This document shows positions 6,917 to 14,798 of a DNA stretch of 17,650 nucleotides, piece after piece. The notes beneath the pieces are model-generated. The model searched no databases. It saw only the letters and a list, made by a program, of their open reading frames with translations, and was not told where the DNA came from. Location: positions 1 through 17,650 of the forward strand of contig DATESZ010000192.1 of NCBI GenBank assembly GCA_035283845.1, read 5' to 3'. Each line of letters starts with the position of its first letter. The first letter of the stretch is position 1. The DNA is from DATESZ01 sp035283845 (GTDB taxonomy: Bacteria > Desulfobacterota > Syntrophia > Syntrophales > JACQWR01). The position numbers were made by a program, and so were the translations under genes.

Positions 6917-7768
6917 ATGATAATCCATAATATTCGTGATATCCATGCCAGCTTGGCAATTCCTTTGCAGAAATGGCATTCTGTTATTGCCTGTTTTGGC
7001 GTTATTCTGCTGCTCGCACTTCATATTCCTGCCAAAGCCTTGGCTGCTGAAAATCCGGATGATCTTTACCGCCAAGGCAAGTATAAAGAGGCAATGAGCG
7101 GCTATGAGAAGCTTGACCTTGACCATCCTAAAGACATAAGTTACCGTTTCAACCGCGGCTGTGCCGCGTATCAGCTTCAGGATTATCAAAGCGCCCAGGC
7201 CGCTTTTACCAGCGTCTACTCCCGGTCCCGGGATGACACTATGCGCTTCAGAGCCGCCTATAACCTCGGCAATACCGTGTATCAGGCCGGGGATTTTAAG
7301 GCCGCTGCTGATTATTATAAGGAGGCCATCCGGTTAAATCCGAAAAGTATCGAAGCCCGTTACAACCTGGAGCTTGCGCTGAAAAAAATCGGGCAAGCAA
7401 AAAAACAACCGGAGCATAACAAACAGGGTAAGGACAGTCAGCAGAATCAGGATAAGCAGGGCAAACAACAGGATGTCCATCAAAATCAGAAAGATGATCA
7501 GCAGCGGAAAGGCGATCAGAAACATGATCAGGCAAAGCCGCAAACAAAAGAGCCGCCCAAGGATCTGTCGGGTGAGCTAAAGGCGAGTTCACCGGCTCAA
7601 ATGCAAAAAAGCGCCGGGAAGCAGAGGGAACAGCAACAGGCCAAGTCCTTTGAGCGCAAAAAGGCCGAGGCCCTGCTCAATAACATCCAGGAAGACCGTG
7701 CTCGCTACCTCCAAATACAGGCACCCGAGGGCAAGCACGGCGGAGCTAAGTCCGGGAAGTACTGGTGA
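6917..7768 (+). CDS. batC: BatC-type TPR protein with Gln/Lys-rich tail
   Basis: 283 residues from the ATG at 6917, which has GAGGAG 6 bases upstream; TTG 6857 and GTG 6896 in the same frame are poorer starts. A signal or anchor segment at about 22-44 (VIACFGVILLLALHIPAKALAA) suggests export. TPR units follow: PDDLYRQGKYKEAMSGYEKL (47-66), a degenerate unit around 77-100, and the clear AAYNLGNTVYQAGDFKAAADYYKEAIRLNP unit at 113-142 leading to ARYNLELALKK. Residues about 160-250 are a hydrophilic Gln/Lys/Asp-rich, probably disordered tract, and the protein ends in GKYW, close to the aromatic C-terminus common in BatC. TPRs imply protein-protein contacts within the Bat complex. A 37-base gap separates it from batB, the largest gap in the operon. 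Confidence 0.85.
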   Translation: MIIHNIRDIHASLAIPLQKWHSVIACFGVILLLALHIPAKALAAENPDDLYRQGKYKEAMSGYEKLDLDHPKDISYRFNRGCAAYQLQDYQSAQAAFTSVYSRSRDDTMRFRAAYNLGNTVYQAGDFKAAADYYKEAIRLNPKSIEARYNLELALKKIGQAKKQPEHNKQGKDSQQNQDKQGKQQDVHQNQKDDQQRKGDQKHDQAKPQTKEPPKDLSGELKASSPAQMQKSAGKQREQQQAKSFERKKAEALLNNIQEDRARYLQIQAPEGKHGGAKSGKYW

Positions 7769-7770
7769 TA

Positions 7771-9300
7771 ATGATTAAGAAAATTTTCGTTCCTCTTATC
7801 CTTGTTGTCCTGCTGAGCGTGGTGCCACAGGGCCTACTCCATGCGGCAACGACGCTCACCCTTGCCGCGGACCGTGATGAAGCGAGTTTAAATGATAGCG
7901 TACGCCTTAAGGTCTCTGATCAGCCAACTGCCGGGCAAGCCGGCAATAAAGGCAGGGGCAACCTTTTTCTCACAGCCGTGGTTTCACCCAAGGAGGCATA
8001 TCATGAGCAAGAGATTATCTATACCCTCAAGCTCTTTTACTCGATTGAGGTAAGCGATGTATCCGTAAGCTTGCCCAAGACTAAGGGCCTTACCTTCCGG
8101 CAACCGAGCGAACCACGACAATACCGGAGCAAGGTAAAAGGCCAGAATTTCGACGTTCTTGAGGTAAACTACCTGCTTACCGCCGCGCATCCGGGCACCT
8201 ACACCATTGAGCCTGCAAACATGGCGATGACCATTTATGACCCCTCCCGCCGCTCACCGCACAACTTTTCTGAGGATCTGTTCTTTGGCTTTAAACGGGG
8301 ACGACCGGTCTCCATACCTTCCGAACCGATGGAGCTTACGGTGCTGCAACTTCCGCAGGAAGACCGTCCCGTCAACTTCAGTGGCCTCGTGGGCAAATTC
8401 CGGATAAACGCATCTTGTGATCCCACCCGGCTTAAAGCCGGTGATTCCTCATCACTCACCGTACAGCTCACCGGAAGGGGTAATATCAACCGCATCCCAG
8501 ACCTGAGCCTGCCTGAGATCCCAGGTCTAAAGGTCTATGCCGATCAAACTAAGCTTGAAATCGGCAAGGATTCCCATAGCAACACCGGCACCAAGACAAT
8601 GAAATGGGCGATCGTTTCCCAACGGCAAGGTACGTATACGATCCCGTCCTTGCGATTATCCTATTTCGATACTGAAACACGCAGCTACAAGACCCTTGCT
8701 ACCCATGCTCAGACACTCACGGTGTGGCCTGGTGAGGAACGACAGAGTCAGCCCAACCAGCTATTAGTCGCCGGGAGACCAGACAGGGCGCGCCTTAAGC
8801 TTGAGGTGGAAACGCTCGGCCATGATATTCTGCCCATCCATACCTCCATCGATGACATTAAACCGGGTTTATCCATCCAGCACCATACATATATAGCCAT
8901 TATTATCCTGCTTATCCCTGGGCTGGCCTGCCTGTCAGTAGTTTTCTTCTTGCGGCATATGAGTCAGAGCGCGGCTCATGCCAGTGCCATGCGAGCCAAA
9001 AGGGCGTTCAGGGTCTTTGCCTCCACCTTAAGCAAGGAAAAATTAAGCGCCAGCCAGATTCTTGAAATCGTGAGGGTTTACATCAACGAACGCTTTGACC
9101 TTGCCATCGGCCTCATTACGCCGGAAGAGATGAGCAGAATCCTCGCCGAACGTAGAGTAAACCCGAACCTTGTCGAGCGCCTGCATGCTGTTTTGGACGA
9201 ACTACAGCATGTGGTTTATACCGGCCGCGGTGATCAAACTGTCCTTATCCGTGATGACATGGTCGAACTCATCCTGCAAATCGATCAGGAGGCCCAATGA
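7771..9300 (+). CDS. batD: BatD family protein
   Basis: 509 residues from the ATG at 7771; a GTG at 7765 is an alternative start two codons upstream, and neither has a strong ribosome binding site, so coupling to batC is likely. A signal peptide ends near residue 25 (GLLHAA). Beta-sandwich domains follow, with the BatD hallmark of repeated immunoglobulin-like strands: SPKEAYHEQEIIYTLKLFYS, LKAGDSSSLTVQLTGRGNI, IPDLSLPEIPGLKVYADQ and RQGTYTIPSLRLSYFDTET. A single membrane helix lies at about 373-395, and a helical cytoplasmic tail of about 110 residues follows. The length is normal for BatD. Most of the protein should be periplasmic. Its stop overlaps the batE start (ATGA). Confidence 0.88.
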   Translation: MIKKIFVPLILVVLLSVVPQGLLHAATTLTLAADRDEASLNDSVRLKVSDQPTAGQAGNKGRGNLFLTAVVSPKEAYHEQEIIYTLKLFYSIEVSDVSVSLPKTKGLTFRQPSEPRQYRSKVKGQNFDVLEVNYLLTAAHPGTYTIEPANMAMTIYDPSRRSPHNFSEDLFFGFKRGRPVSIPSEPMELTVLQLPQEDRPVNFSGLVGKFRINASCDPTRLKAGDSSSLTVQLTGRGNINRIPDLSLPEIPGLKVYADQTKLEIGKDSHSNTGTKTMKWAIVSQRQGTYTIPSLRLSYFDTETRSYKTLATHAQTLTVWPGEERQSQPNQLLVAGRPDRARLKLEVETLGHDILPIHTSIDDIKPGLSIQHHTYIAIIILLIPGLACLSVVFFLRHMSQSAAHASAMRAKRAFRVFASTLSKEKLSASQILEIVRVYINERFDLAIGLITPEEMSRILAERRVNPNLVERLHAVLDELQHVVYTGRGDQTVLIRDDMVELILQIDQEAQ

Positions 9301-10076
9301 AAAACGTCACTTTTCTATTCCTGGTCAGTATTTATCTCTTGCTACCATCCGACATCTCCTGGGCTTCCACCCCCGAAGAACTTTTCTTTCAGGCCAACCA
9401 GGCTTATAAAAGCGGCAATTACGAGGAAGCAAGTAAGATTTATTCAGAGCTCATAATCAATGGTCCGGTTTCCGGTCATATCTATTATAACTTGGGGAAC
9501 AGCAGTTTTCGCCAGGGCGACCTTGGAGCTGCCATCCTCAACTATGAGCGCGCAAAAACTCTCATCCCCCGCGATGCCGATCTCGCCTTTAACTTAGGCT
9601 ATGCCAGAGAACGCATCCGAGATGCTGTGGATCCGGCCACCCGACCGCTTTCGACTTTTTTTTTCTGGTTGGATTCTTTCAGTTTAAACGAGATGTCCAT
9701 TCTTTTCGTCTTTGTCAATGCGCTATTCTTCACTGCCTGGATCCTGCGCTTGACGCTCAGGCACGAGTGGACCTTCTCATTTCTCATAACTATGCTCGTC
9801 TTCTGGTCTATTACCGGGCCTTCTCTGGGCCTGAAATGGTACCAGATCGTGGCCGATAACCGCGTCGTTATCCTTGCCCCAGAGGTCAGCGTTCTTGCCG
9901 GACCAGACCCCAAGGACACCGAACTCTTCAAGCTGCACGCCGGTACCGTAATCCGAGCCGAGCGCAGCGAAGGCGGCTGGAGCCTTATCCGCATTGCCGA
10001 GGACAAGCGCGGATGGGTCAAAAAAGAAGCGATTGGCTTTATCGTAAAATCAAAGAGGGAAGGGGCGGCAGTTTAA
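9297..10076 (+). CDS. batE: BatE-type protein: TPRs, two membrane helices and SH3-like domain
   Basis: 259 residues. A signal peptide-like segment spans 5-23. TPR repeats lie at about 25-108 (TPEELFFQANQAYKSGNYEE, then IYYNLGNSSFRQGDLGAAIL and a helix to RERIRDA). Two membrane helices at about 132-150 and 159-180 follow. A bacterial SH3-like domain occupies 188-250 (VVILAPEVSVLAGP, GTVIRAERSEGGWSLIRI, KRGWVKKEAIG). This layout is that of BatE, the last gene of the operon. The start overlaps the batD stop. A run of nine T (9656-9664) encodes FFF at 121-123, just before the first helix, and is the longest T tract I saw in a gene of this operon. The SH3-like domain may bind peptidoglycan or a protein partner; neither is shown here. 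Confidence 0.87.
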   Translation: MKNVTFLFLVSIYLLLPSDISWASTPEELFFQANQAYKSGNYEEASKIYSELIINGPVSGHIYYNLGNSSFRQGDLGAAILNYERAKTLIPRDADLAFNLGYARERIRDAVDPATRPLSTFFFWLDSFSLNEMSILFVFVNALFFTAWILRLTLRHEWTFSFLITMLVFWSITGPSLGLKWYQIVADNRVVILAPEVSVLAGPDPKDTELFKLHAGTVIRAERSEGGWSLIRIAEDKRGWVKKEAIGFIVKSKREGAAV

Positions 10077-10115
10077 GTCAAAAATAATATCAGACAATCT
10101 CGTATTGATGAGTAA

Positions 10116-10189
10116 GTATAAATTGGTAAATGTGTTCTTGCGGCTTCCCAAGTATGACGTCGCCGGTTCGATACCGGTCGCCCTCGACC
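10116..10189 (+). pseudogene. tRNA-Gly(CCC)-like relic, not a functional tRNA
   Basis: The 3' half resembles tRNA-Gly(CCC). It has a TTCCCAA seven-base loop (10145-10151), then exactly 10 bases (the normal anticodon 3' stem plus variable loop), then a T arm GCCGG-TTCGATA-CCGGT (10162-10178) and CGCCCTC where the acceptor 3' strand should be. A D-arm-like GTAT/ATGT with AAATTGGTAA loop lies at 10116-10133. The anticodon stem has only two pairs, five bases are extra between the D arm and anticodon loop, no matching 5' acceptor strand exists, and CCA is not encoded. It is a decayed tRNA, a tRNA mimic in a leader RNA, or chance. Confidence 0.35.
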
Positions 10190-10257
10190 TCAACTTTTTC
10201 TTGCATTGGGAATTGTTGTGTGTTAGAAGATATGCAGATCATCGTGCGATTCTGATG

Positions 10258-10280
10258 AGTGGGCTATTGCCCACTTTTTT
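10258..10280 (+). terminator. Intrinsic terminator/attenuator before rimP
   Basis: AGTGGGC (10258-10264), a TATT loop and GCCCACT (10269-10275) form a perfect 7-bp stem that runs into six T (10275-10280). It could end transcription of the Bat operon and also attenuate the rimP operon, because the rimP ATG lies only 23 bases further. This stem type (GTGGGC...GCCCAC plus T-run) is a known feature ahead of rimP in several Proteobacteria. Confidence 0.85.
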
Positions 10281-10303
10281 GTTATATGGAAGGTGGTGAT
10301 CCC

Positions 10304-10777
10304 ATGGTTCAAAGAGCTTACGAGGATAGGATCAGGGAATTGGCGGAGCCCGTCGTTGAGGCGGAAGGCATGGAGTTGATCCTTGTGGAATGCCTTAGGA
10401 TGAAATCCCGCTGGATTGTCAGACTTTACATGGATAAGGAGGGTGGTGTCACCCTTGATGATTGTGCGGAAATAAGCAATCAACTTGGCGATATTCTTGA
10501 TGTTAACGATATACCACCGGGGCAGTACATACTCGAGGTTTCTTCCCCCGGCCTTGACCGGCCGCTGCATCGGGCCAAGGATTTCCTCAAGTATAAGGGC
10601 TCCAATGTATGTATCAGAATTGACGAAAAGTTGGACGGCATCCGAAATTTTCGGGGTAAACTTGTTGATTTTGTTGATGAGGACGGTAAGAGCACGGTGA
10701 TTCTTGAGGTGCTGGGCGCTATCCGGCGTATACCGAGGGACAGGATAGTGAGAGCGCACCTTAAGAACGAGATATGA
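10304..10777 (+). CDS. rimP: Ribosome maturation factor RimP
   Basis: 157 residues, typical for RimP, which binds the 30S subunit during assembly. The N-terminal alpha/beta domain contains YEDRIRELAEPVVEAEGMEL (6-25) and the LYMDKEGGVTLDDCAEIS segment (41-58). The hallmark LEVSSPGLDRPL is at 77-88, and the C-terminal SH3-like domain follows (YKGSNVCIRIDEK to the end). The ATG at 10304 is preceded by AAGGTGGTGAT, an extensive match to the anti-Shine-Dalgarno sequence. Starts further upstream in the same frame fall inside the terminator and are rejected. First gene of the translation operon, 43 bases before nusA. Confidence 0.95.
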   Translation: MVQRAYEDRIRELAEPVVEAEGMELILVECLRMKSRWIVRLYMDKEGGVTLDDCAEISNQLGDILDVNDIPPGQYILEVSSPGLDRPLHRAKDFLKYKGSNVCIRIDEKLDGIRNFRGKLVDFVDEDGKSTVILEVLGAIRRIPRDRIVRAHLKNEI

Positions 10778-10779
10778 TG

Positions 10780-10793
10780 ATAATTATAATTAT
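10780..10793. repeat. Perfect 14-bp A/T palindrome between rimP and nusA
   Basis: ATAATTATAATTAT equals its own reverse complement and lies in a fully AT-rich patch between rimP and nusA. No adjacent -35 element gives a convincing promoter, and no GC-rich stem supports a terminator. It may be an RNase-sensitive spacer. Confidence 0.4.
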
Positions 10794-10820
10794 GACCAAT
10801 GATAATGGAGGGTTTATATA

Positions 10821-11963
10821 ATGTTTCCAGAACTTAATCGTCTGATTGAGCAGATGTGTAAGGACAGGGGCATAGAAAAAAGCGTTGTCATAGAGGCGTT
10901 GGAAGCGGCAATGCTGACTGCTGCCCGGAAGAACCTTGGCCCTCGTGTAGATATAGAGGCCCAATATAACGACGAGGCCGGGGCAATAGAGGTTTTTCAG
11001 TTTAAAACCGTTGAAGAAAGAGTGACCGATCCTGATATGCAGATATCTCGCGATCAGGCCCGAGGGGAATATGATGACGAAGCGGAAATAGGCGACAGCC
11101 TTGGGATGAAGTTAGACACAAATACATTCGGCAGGGTTGCCATACAGACAGCCAAGCAGATCATTATTCAAAAAGTGAAGGATGCGGAACGCGACAATAT
11201 CTATGAAGAGTACAAGGATCGGAAAGGCGAACTGGTAAACGGTTTTGTACAGAGATTTGAAGGAGGCAATATTATCGTCAGCATTGGCCATTCCGAAGGG
11301 GTCATCCCTGTGACGGAGCAGATCAGCAGGGAGATCTATAAACGGGGTGAACGGGTGCGCTGCTATCTCTTGGAGGTTAAAAAAGTATCAAAGGGGCCGC
11401 AGATTATACTTTCCAGAACCCATCCGGCTTTCATTAAAGCACTTTTTGATGTGGAGGTTCCTGAAATATCTGAAGGTTTGATCGACGTGGTGAGTGTATC
11501 CAGAGAACCGGGAAAAAGATCTAAAATCGCCGTCAGGAGCAAGGACAAAGATATAGATCCCGTCGGCGCTTGCGTGGGTATGAGAGGTTCACGCGTACAA
11601 AGCGTTGTGCAGGAATTGCGGGGGGAGAAGATAGATATCGTTCCATATTCCGATGATCAGGCCAATTATGTGTGCAATGCCCTGTCGCCTGCCAAGGTTA
11701 ACCGTGTCTTTGTAGATGAGGATAACCATGCCATGCAGGTAATTGTTCCTGATGATCAGTTATCTTTAGCCATTGGGAAAAATGGGCAGAATGTCCGCCT
11801 GGCCGTCAAATTGACGGGTTGGAAGATCGATGTGAGGAGTGAAGCCATGGCGACTTCCGGAGAAGAGGAAGGCGGTGCCAATGCTGATGCGAACAATAGC
11901 ATGTCGGCGGCGGAACGTCTGTTCGGTGGAGGGCTCAATGATACCGCTGCTTCGAAAGAGTAA
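10821..11963 (+). CDS. nusA: Transcription termination/antitermination factor NusA
   Basis: 380 residues. The N-terminal RNA polymerase-binding domain spans about 1-125 (MFPELNRLIEQMCKDRGIEK; VAIQTAKQIIIQKVKDAERD). The S1 domain is at about 133-198 (ELVNGFVQRFEGGNIIVSIG). KH1 carries GMRGSRVQSV at 253-262 and KH2 AIGKNGQNVRLA at 317-328. The protein stops about 35 residues after KH2 in an acidic, Gly/Ala-rich tail, so the C-terminal acidic repeats of E. coli NusA are absent; this shorter form is common outside gammaproteobacteria. GGAGGG (10806-10811) is 9 bases before the ATG. Binds RNA polymerase and nascent RNA, controlling pausing and termination. Confidence 0.96.
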   Translation: MFPELNRLIEQMCKDRGIEKSVVIEALEAAMLTAARKNLGPRVDIEAQYNDEAGAIEVFQFKTVEERVTDPDMQISRDQARGEYDDEAEIGDSLGMKLDTNTFGRVAIQTAKQIIIQKVKDAERDNIYEEYKDRKGELVNGFVQRFEGGNIIVSIGHSEGVIPVTEQISREIYKRGERVRCYLLEVKKVSKGPQIILSRTHPAFIKALFDVEVPEISEGLIDVVSVSREPGKRSKIAVRSKDKDIDPVGACVGMRGSRVQSVVQELRGEKIDIVPYSDDQANYVCNALSPAKVNRVFVDEDNHAMQVIVPDDQLSLAIGKNGQNVRLAVKLTGWKIDVRSEAMATSGEEEGGANADANNSMSAAERLFGGGLNDTAASKE

Positions 11964-12064
11964 GACCCTTGCCATTGATATTGTATAAAAAGGGAAAATG
12001 CTATGTGTCGCAGGACGTATAAAATCTTCAGTATGTATCTTGCGGGGGAACAGGGAGCTTAGGA

Positions 12065-14773
12065 ATGACCAAGAAAAGAGTTCATGAGTTGGCCAAAGAG
12101 TTGACTATCGAGAGTAAGGATCTTATCGCTCATTTGAGAAGTCTCGGCATTGAAGTTAAGTCCCATCAAAGTTCCCTTGAAGACGGCGATGTGGAAAGAG
12201 TGAAGAGGTTGTTACGTGCAAATGAACCGCATGACCTGATAGAGAAAAGGGTCAAAGATACGGTAATCAGGAGGCGTATCGTTCACAAACCGGTGGAAGA
12301 GACGAAAACAAGTGTTGTTGAGGCAGTAGAGCTCCGGACCGACAGGGAGGAAACCGAAATACCATCGAAGCCGGCAAAGGTTTCCCGTAAAACAGTCGCT
12401 AAAGAACCGGGTTCCAAAGTACCTGCACCCAAAGAAGTCGCTCGGGCTGAAGCGCTGCGCCAGGAGGTTTTTCCGGAGAAGGCCCCTGCGAAGAGGCCGA
12501 TAAGCTCCGCACCCAGTGAAACTCCCGCAGAAAAAATCGATGTGATAGACGATCTTGCCATAGCAAAGCCGGCACTTCTTAAGGAAGCGGGAACTTTGCC
12601 GGCAGAGAAACCGGCGGTTGTTACACCGCCCGTAAGTGTCGTGCCTGCGGAAAAACCCCCGGAACAAGAAAAACTGCCGGCGGCGGCGCAACCGCAGCCC
12701 GCACATCGACCTCAGGATGCAAAAGCAGCCCCATACGCAAAGACCGAGTTGGCTGTTTCCAAAGCAACCGTCCTGCCTTTACCAGTAGAAAAGCCCAAAA
12801 GAGATGAGGAAGAGAAACCACGGAAAAAGTCAAAAGCGCCAGTGGAAGTGTTGATAGAAGAACAGCCACCCGCGCGAAAAAAATCCTTTGTAAAGAGGAT
12901 TGTGGAGAAAAAGACGGGGCGCATAGATACCGAATTTGAGGAAAGACCCTTACGGTGGAAAGAAGCAAAAAAACCGGCCATTGTGAAGATGCAGAAAACG
13001 GCTATCACCGTTCCCAAGGCGGTTAAGAGAAGAATAAAGGTTGGAGAAACTATCACTGTCGGCGAACTGGGAAAGAAGATGGGCATCAAGGTGGGCGATA
13101 TCATCAATAAACTGATTCACTTAGGGATGATGGTAACGATAAACCAGCCGATAGACAGCGATGTTGCCGCCCTTATTGCCGCCGAATTCGGCTATCAGGC
13201 GGAGGCTGCGGAAATCGATTATGATGGGGAAAGCCAGAAGAAAATGGATATATCTCCCGATAAACTCAAACCGAGGGCGCCCGTAGTTACTGTTATGGGA
13301 CACGTTGACCATGGAAAGACATCCCTCCTGGACGCGATAAGACAGACGAATGTGATCGGAGGCGAGGCTGGGGGGATTACCCAGGCCATAGGCGCCTACC
13401 ATGTGCATATCAAGGACAGGGACATTGTCTTTCTCGACACGCCCGGACATGAAGCTTTTACGGCGATGAGGGCAAGGGGGGCGAAAGTTACGGACATCGT
13501 TGTTCTGGTGGTTGCCGCAGACGACGGAGTAATGGAACAAACGGTTGAAGCCATAAATCATTCTCGTGTGGCCGGCGTTCCCATTATTGTGGCCATCAAT
13601 AAAATCGATAAGCCAGGCGCCGATCCGGAAAAGATCAAGCAAGCCCTGACGGAATACAATCTGCTGTCGGAAACATGGGGTGGCGATACGATATTCTGCG
13701 AGATCTCTGCAAAAAAGAAGGAGGGTATTGAAGAACTGCTCGAAATGATCCTGCTCCAGGCGGACATGATGGATCTGAAAGCAGATCCGGAACGATGCGC
13801 CCGGGGCGTGGTGATTGAGGCGAAACTGGACCGGGGGCGAGGGCCGGTGGCAACCATCCTCATTCAGGAAGGAACATTGAAGGAAGGCGACGCCTTCGTC
13901 TCCAAAAGTGAATATGGAAGGGTTCGCGCCATGATCAACGATGCAGGGGCGCGGATCAAGAATGCCGGTCCTTCCATGCCTGTGGAGGTGATTGGATTTT
14001 CAAGGGTGCCACAGGTCGGTACGGAATTCATATGTCTCGAGGACGAAAAGAAGACGCGCAATATTGCCGAATACTGGATAAGAAAAGAGCGCGAGAAGGA
14101 GCTTTCCTCCTATTCCAAGATTACTCTGGAGCAACTGTATCAGAAGATAAAGGAGGGTGTTAAGGATTTCAACGTCATTGTCAAGGGGGATGTGCAGGGT
14201 TCCATTGAAGCCCTGACGGAGGCCTTGAACAAACTCAGCACTGCCGACGTGAGATTGAAGATTATCCACGCTTCTACAGGCGCCGTCACGGAAACGGATG
14301 TCATGCTGGCTTCCGCCTCCAATGCAATTATTATCGGATTTAATGTGAGGCCGGACAGCCGGGTGAGCGAAGTAGCCGAGCAGGAGGGGGTAGAGATCAA
14401 GCTTTATGATATTATCTACAACGTCATTTCCGATATGAAGGACGCCATGGAAGGTCTTCTTGAGCCCGTCTACCGGCAGGTTACACAGGGGCGCGCTGAG
14501 GTTAGACAGCTTTTCAAAATACCCAAGGCGGGAACCATTGCCGGCAGCTATGTCCTGGACGGTAAGATCGCGAAAAATTCCCTTCTTAAACTGGTAAGAG
14601 ACGGGGTGGTTGTTTATGATGGGAAGATTATTTCTCTCAAACGTGTGAAGGACGATGCCAGGGAGGTTGCGGCAGGTTTTGAATGCGGAATAGGCATAGA
14701 GGGGTTCAACGATCTCCATATGGGAGACATTATCGAGTCCTACGTAAATGAAGAAGTGGAAAGAAAACATTGA
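12065..14773 (+). CDS. infB: Translation initiation factor IF-2
   Basis: 902 residues, within the long IF-2 class. An IF2_N domain lies at 1-50 (KRVHELAKELTIESKDLIAH). A charged Pro/Ala/Lys/Glu-rich linker covers about 55-320. A second IF2_N lies at about 325-383 (TVGELGKKMGIKVGDIINKL). The GTPase domain has G1 GHVDHGKT at 412-419, G3 DTPGH at 458-462, G4 NKID at 512-515 and G5 SAK at 548-550. Domains II-IV follow, with the C-terminal fMet-tRNA-binding part to the end (SYVNEEVERKH). AGGGAG (12052-12057) precedes the ATG by 7 bases. A 101-base gap follows nusA; the ylxR and L7Ae-like genes often found there are absent. IF-2 delivers initiator tRNA to the 30S subunit and promotes subunit joining. 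Confidence 0.97.
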   Translation: MTKKRVHELAKELTIESKDLIAHLRSLGIEVKSHQSSLEDGDVERVKRLLRANEPHDLIEKRVKDTVIRRRIVHKPVEETKTSVVEAVELRTDREETEIPSKPAKVSRKTVAKEPGSKVPAPKEVARAEALRQEVFPEKAPAKRPISSAPSETPAEKIDVIDDLAIAKPALLKEAGTLPAEKPAVVTPPVSVVPAEKPPEQEKLPAAAQPQPAHRPQDAKAAPYAKTELAVSKATVLPLPVEKPKRDEEEKPRKKSKAPVEVLIEEQPPARKKSFVKRIVEKKTGRIDTEFEERPLRWKEAKKPAIVKMQKTAITVPKAVKRRIKVGETITVGELGKKMGIKVGDIINKLIHLGMMVTINQPIDSDVAALIAAEFGYQAEAAEIDYDGESQKKMDISPDKLKPRAPVVTVMGHVDHGKTSLLDAIRQTNVIGGEAGGITQAIGAYHVHIKDRDIVFLDTPGHEAFTAMRARGAKVTDIVVLVVAADDGVMEQTVEAINHSRVAGVPIIVAINKIDKPGADPEKIKQALTEYNLLSETWGGDTIFCEISAKKKEGIEELLEMILLQADMMDLKADPERCARGVVIEAKLDRGRGPVATILIQEGTLKEGDAFVSKSEYGRVRAMINDAGARIKNAGPSMPVEVIGFSRVPQVGTEFICLEDEKKTRNIAEYWIRKEREKELSSYSKITLEQLYQKIKEGVKDFNVIVKGDVQGSIEALTEALNKLSTADVRLKIIHASTGAVTETDVMLASASNAIIIGFNVRPDSRVSEVAEQEGVEIKLYDIIYNVISDMKDAMEGLLEPVYRQVTQGRAEVRQLFKIPKAGTIAGSYVLDGKIAKNSLLKLVRDGVVVYDGKIISLKRVKDDAREVAAGFECGIGIEGFNDLHMGDIIESYVNEEVERKH

Positions 14774-14798
14774 CGCCACCGTAGATTCTTAAAAAGCC

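Larger units (their letters stand above)
10077..10303 (+). promoter_or_regulatory. Structured leader of the rimP-nusA-infB operon
   Basis: This 227-base interval links the end of batE to rimP. It holds a tRNA-like segment, a perfect 5-bp hairpin GGTCG-CCCT-CGACC (10176-10189), a 7-bp long-range pairing (TTCCCAA 10145-10151 with TTGGGAA 10206-10212), a 5-bp hairpin TCATC/GATGA (10239-10243/10254-10258) and an intrinsic terminator ending 23 bases before the rimP ATG. Attenuator-type leaders ahead of rimP have been described in Proteobacteria, and this arrangement fits them. No good promoter is visible; a TATAAA at 10117-10122 lacks a well-placed -35. The operon may therefore start here from a non-canonical promoter, or partly by read-through from the Bat operon. 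Confidence 0.55.

Noticed and set aside
10176..10189. GGTCG/CGACC hairpin followed by TTTTT as a terminator of the Bat operon
   Set aside because: Five bases separate the stem from the T-run and the stem is short; the hairpin at 10258-10280 is a far better terminator.
12005..12062. Short MCRRTYKIF frame before infB as a remnant of ylxR
   Set aside because: It lacks the conserved C-x-x-C/R pattern of YlxR and is only 19 codons.
14000..14779. 259-codon minus-strand ORF opposite infB
   Set aside because: Antisense shadow of the IF-2 coding frame, with no family features.
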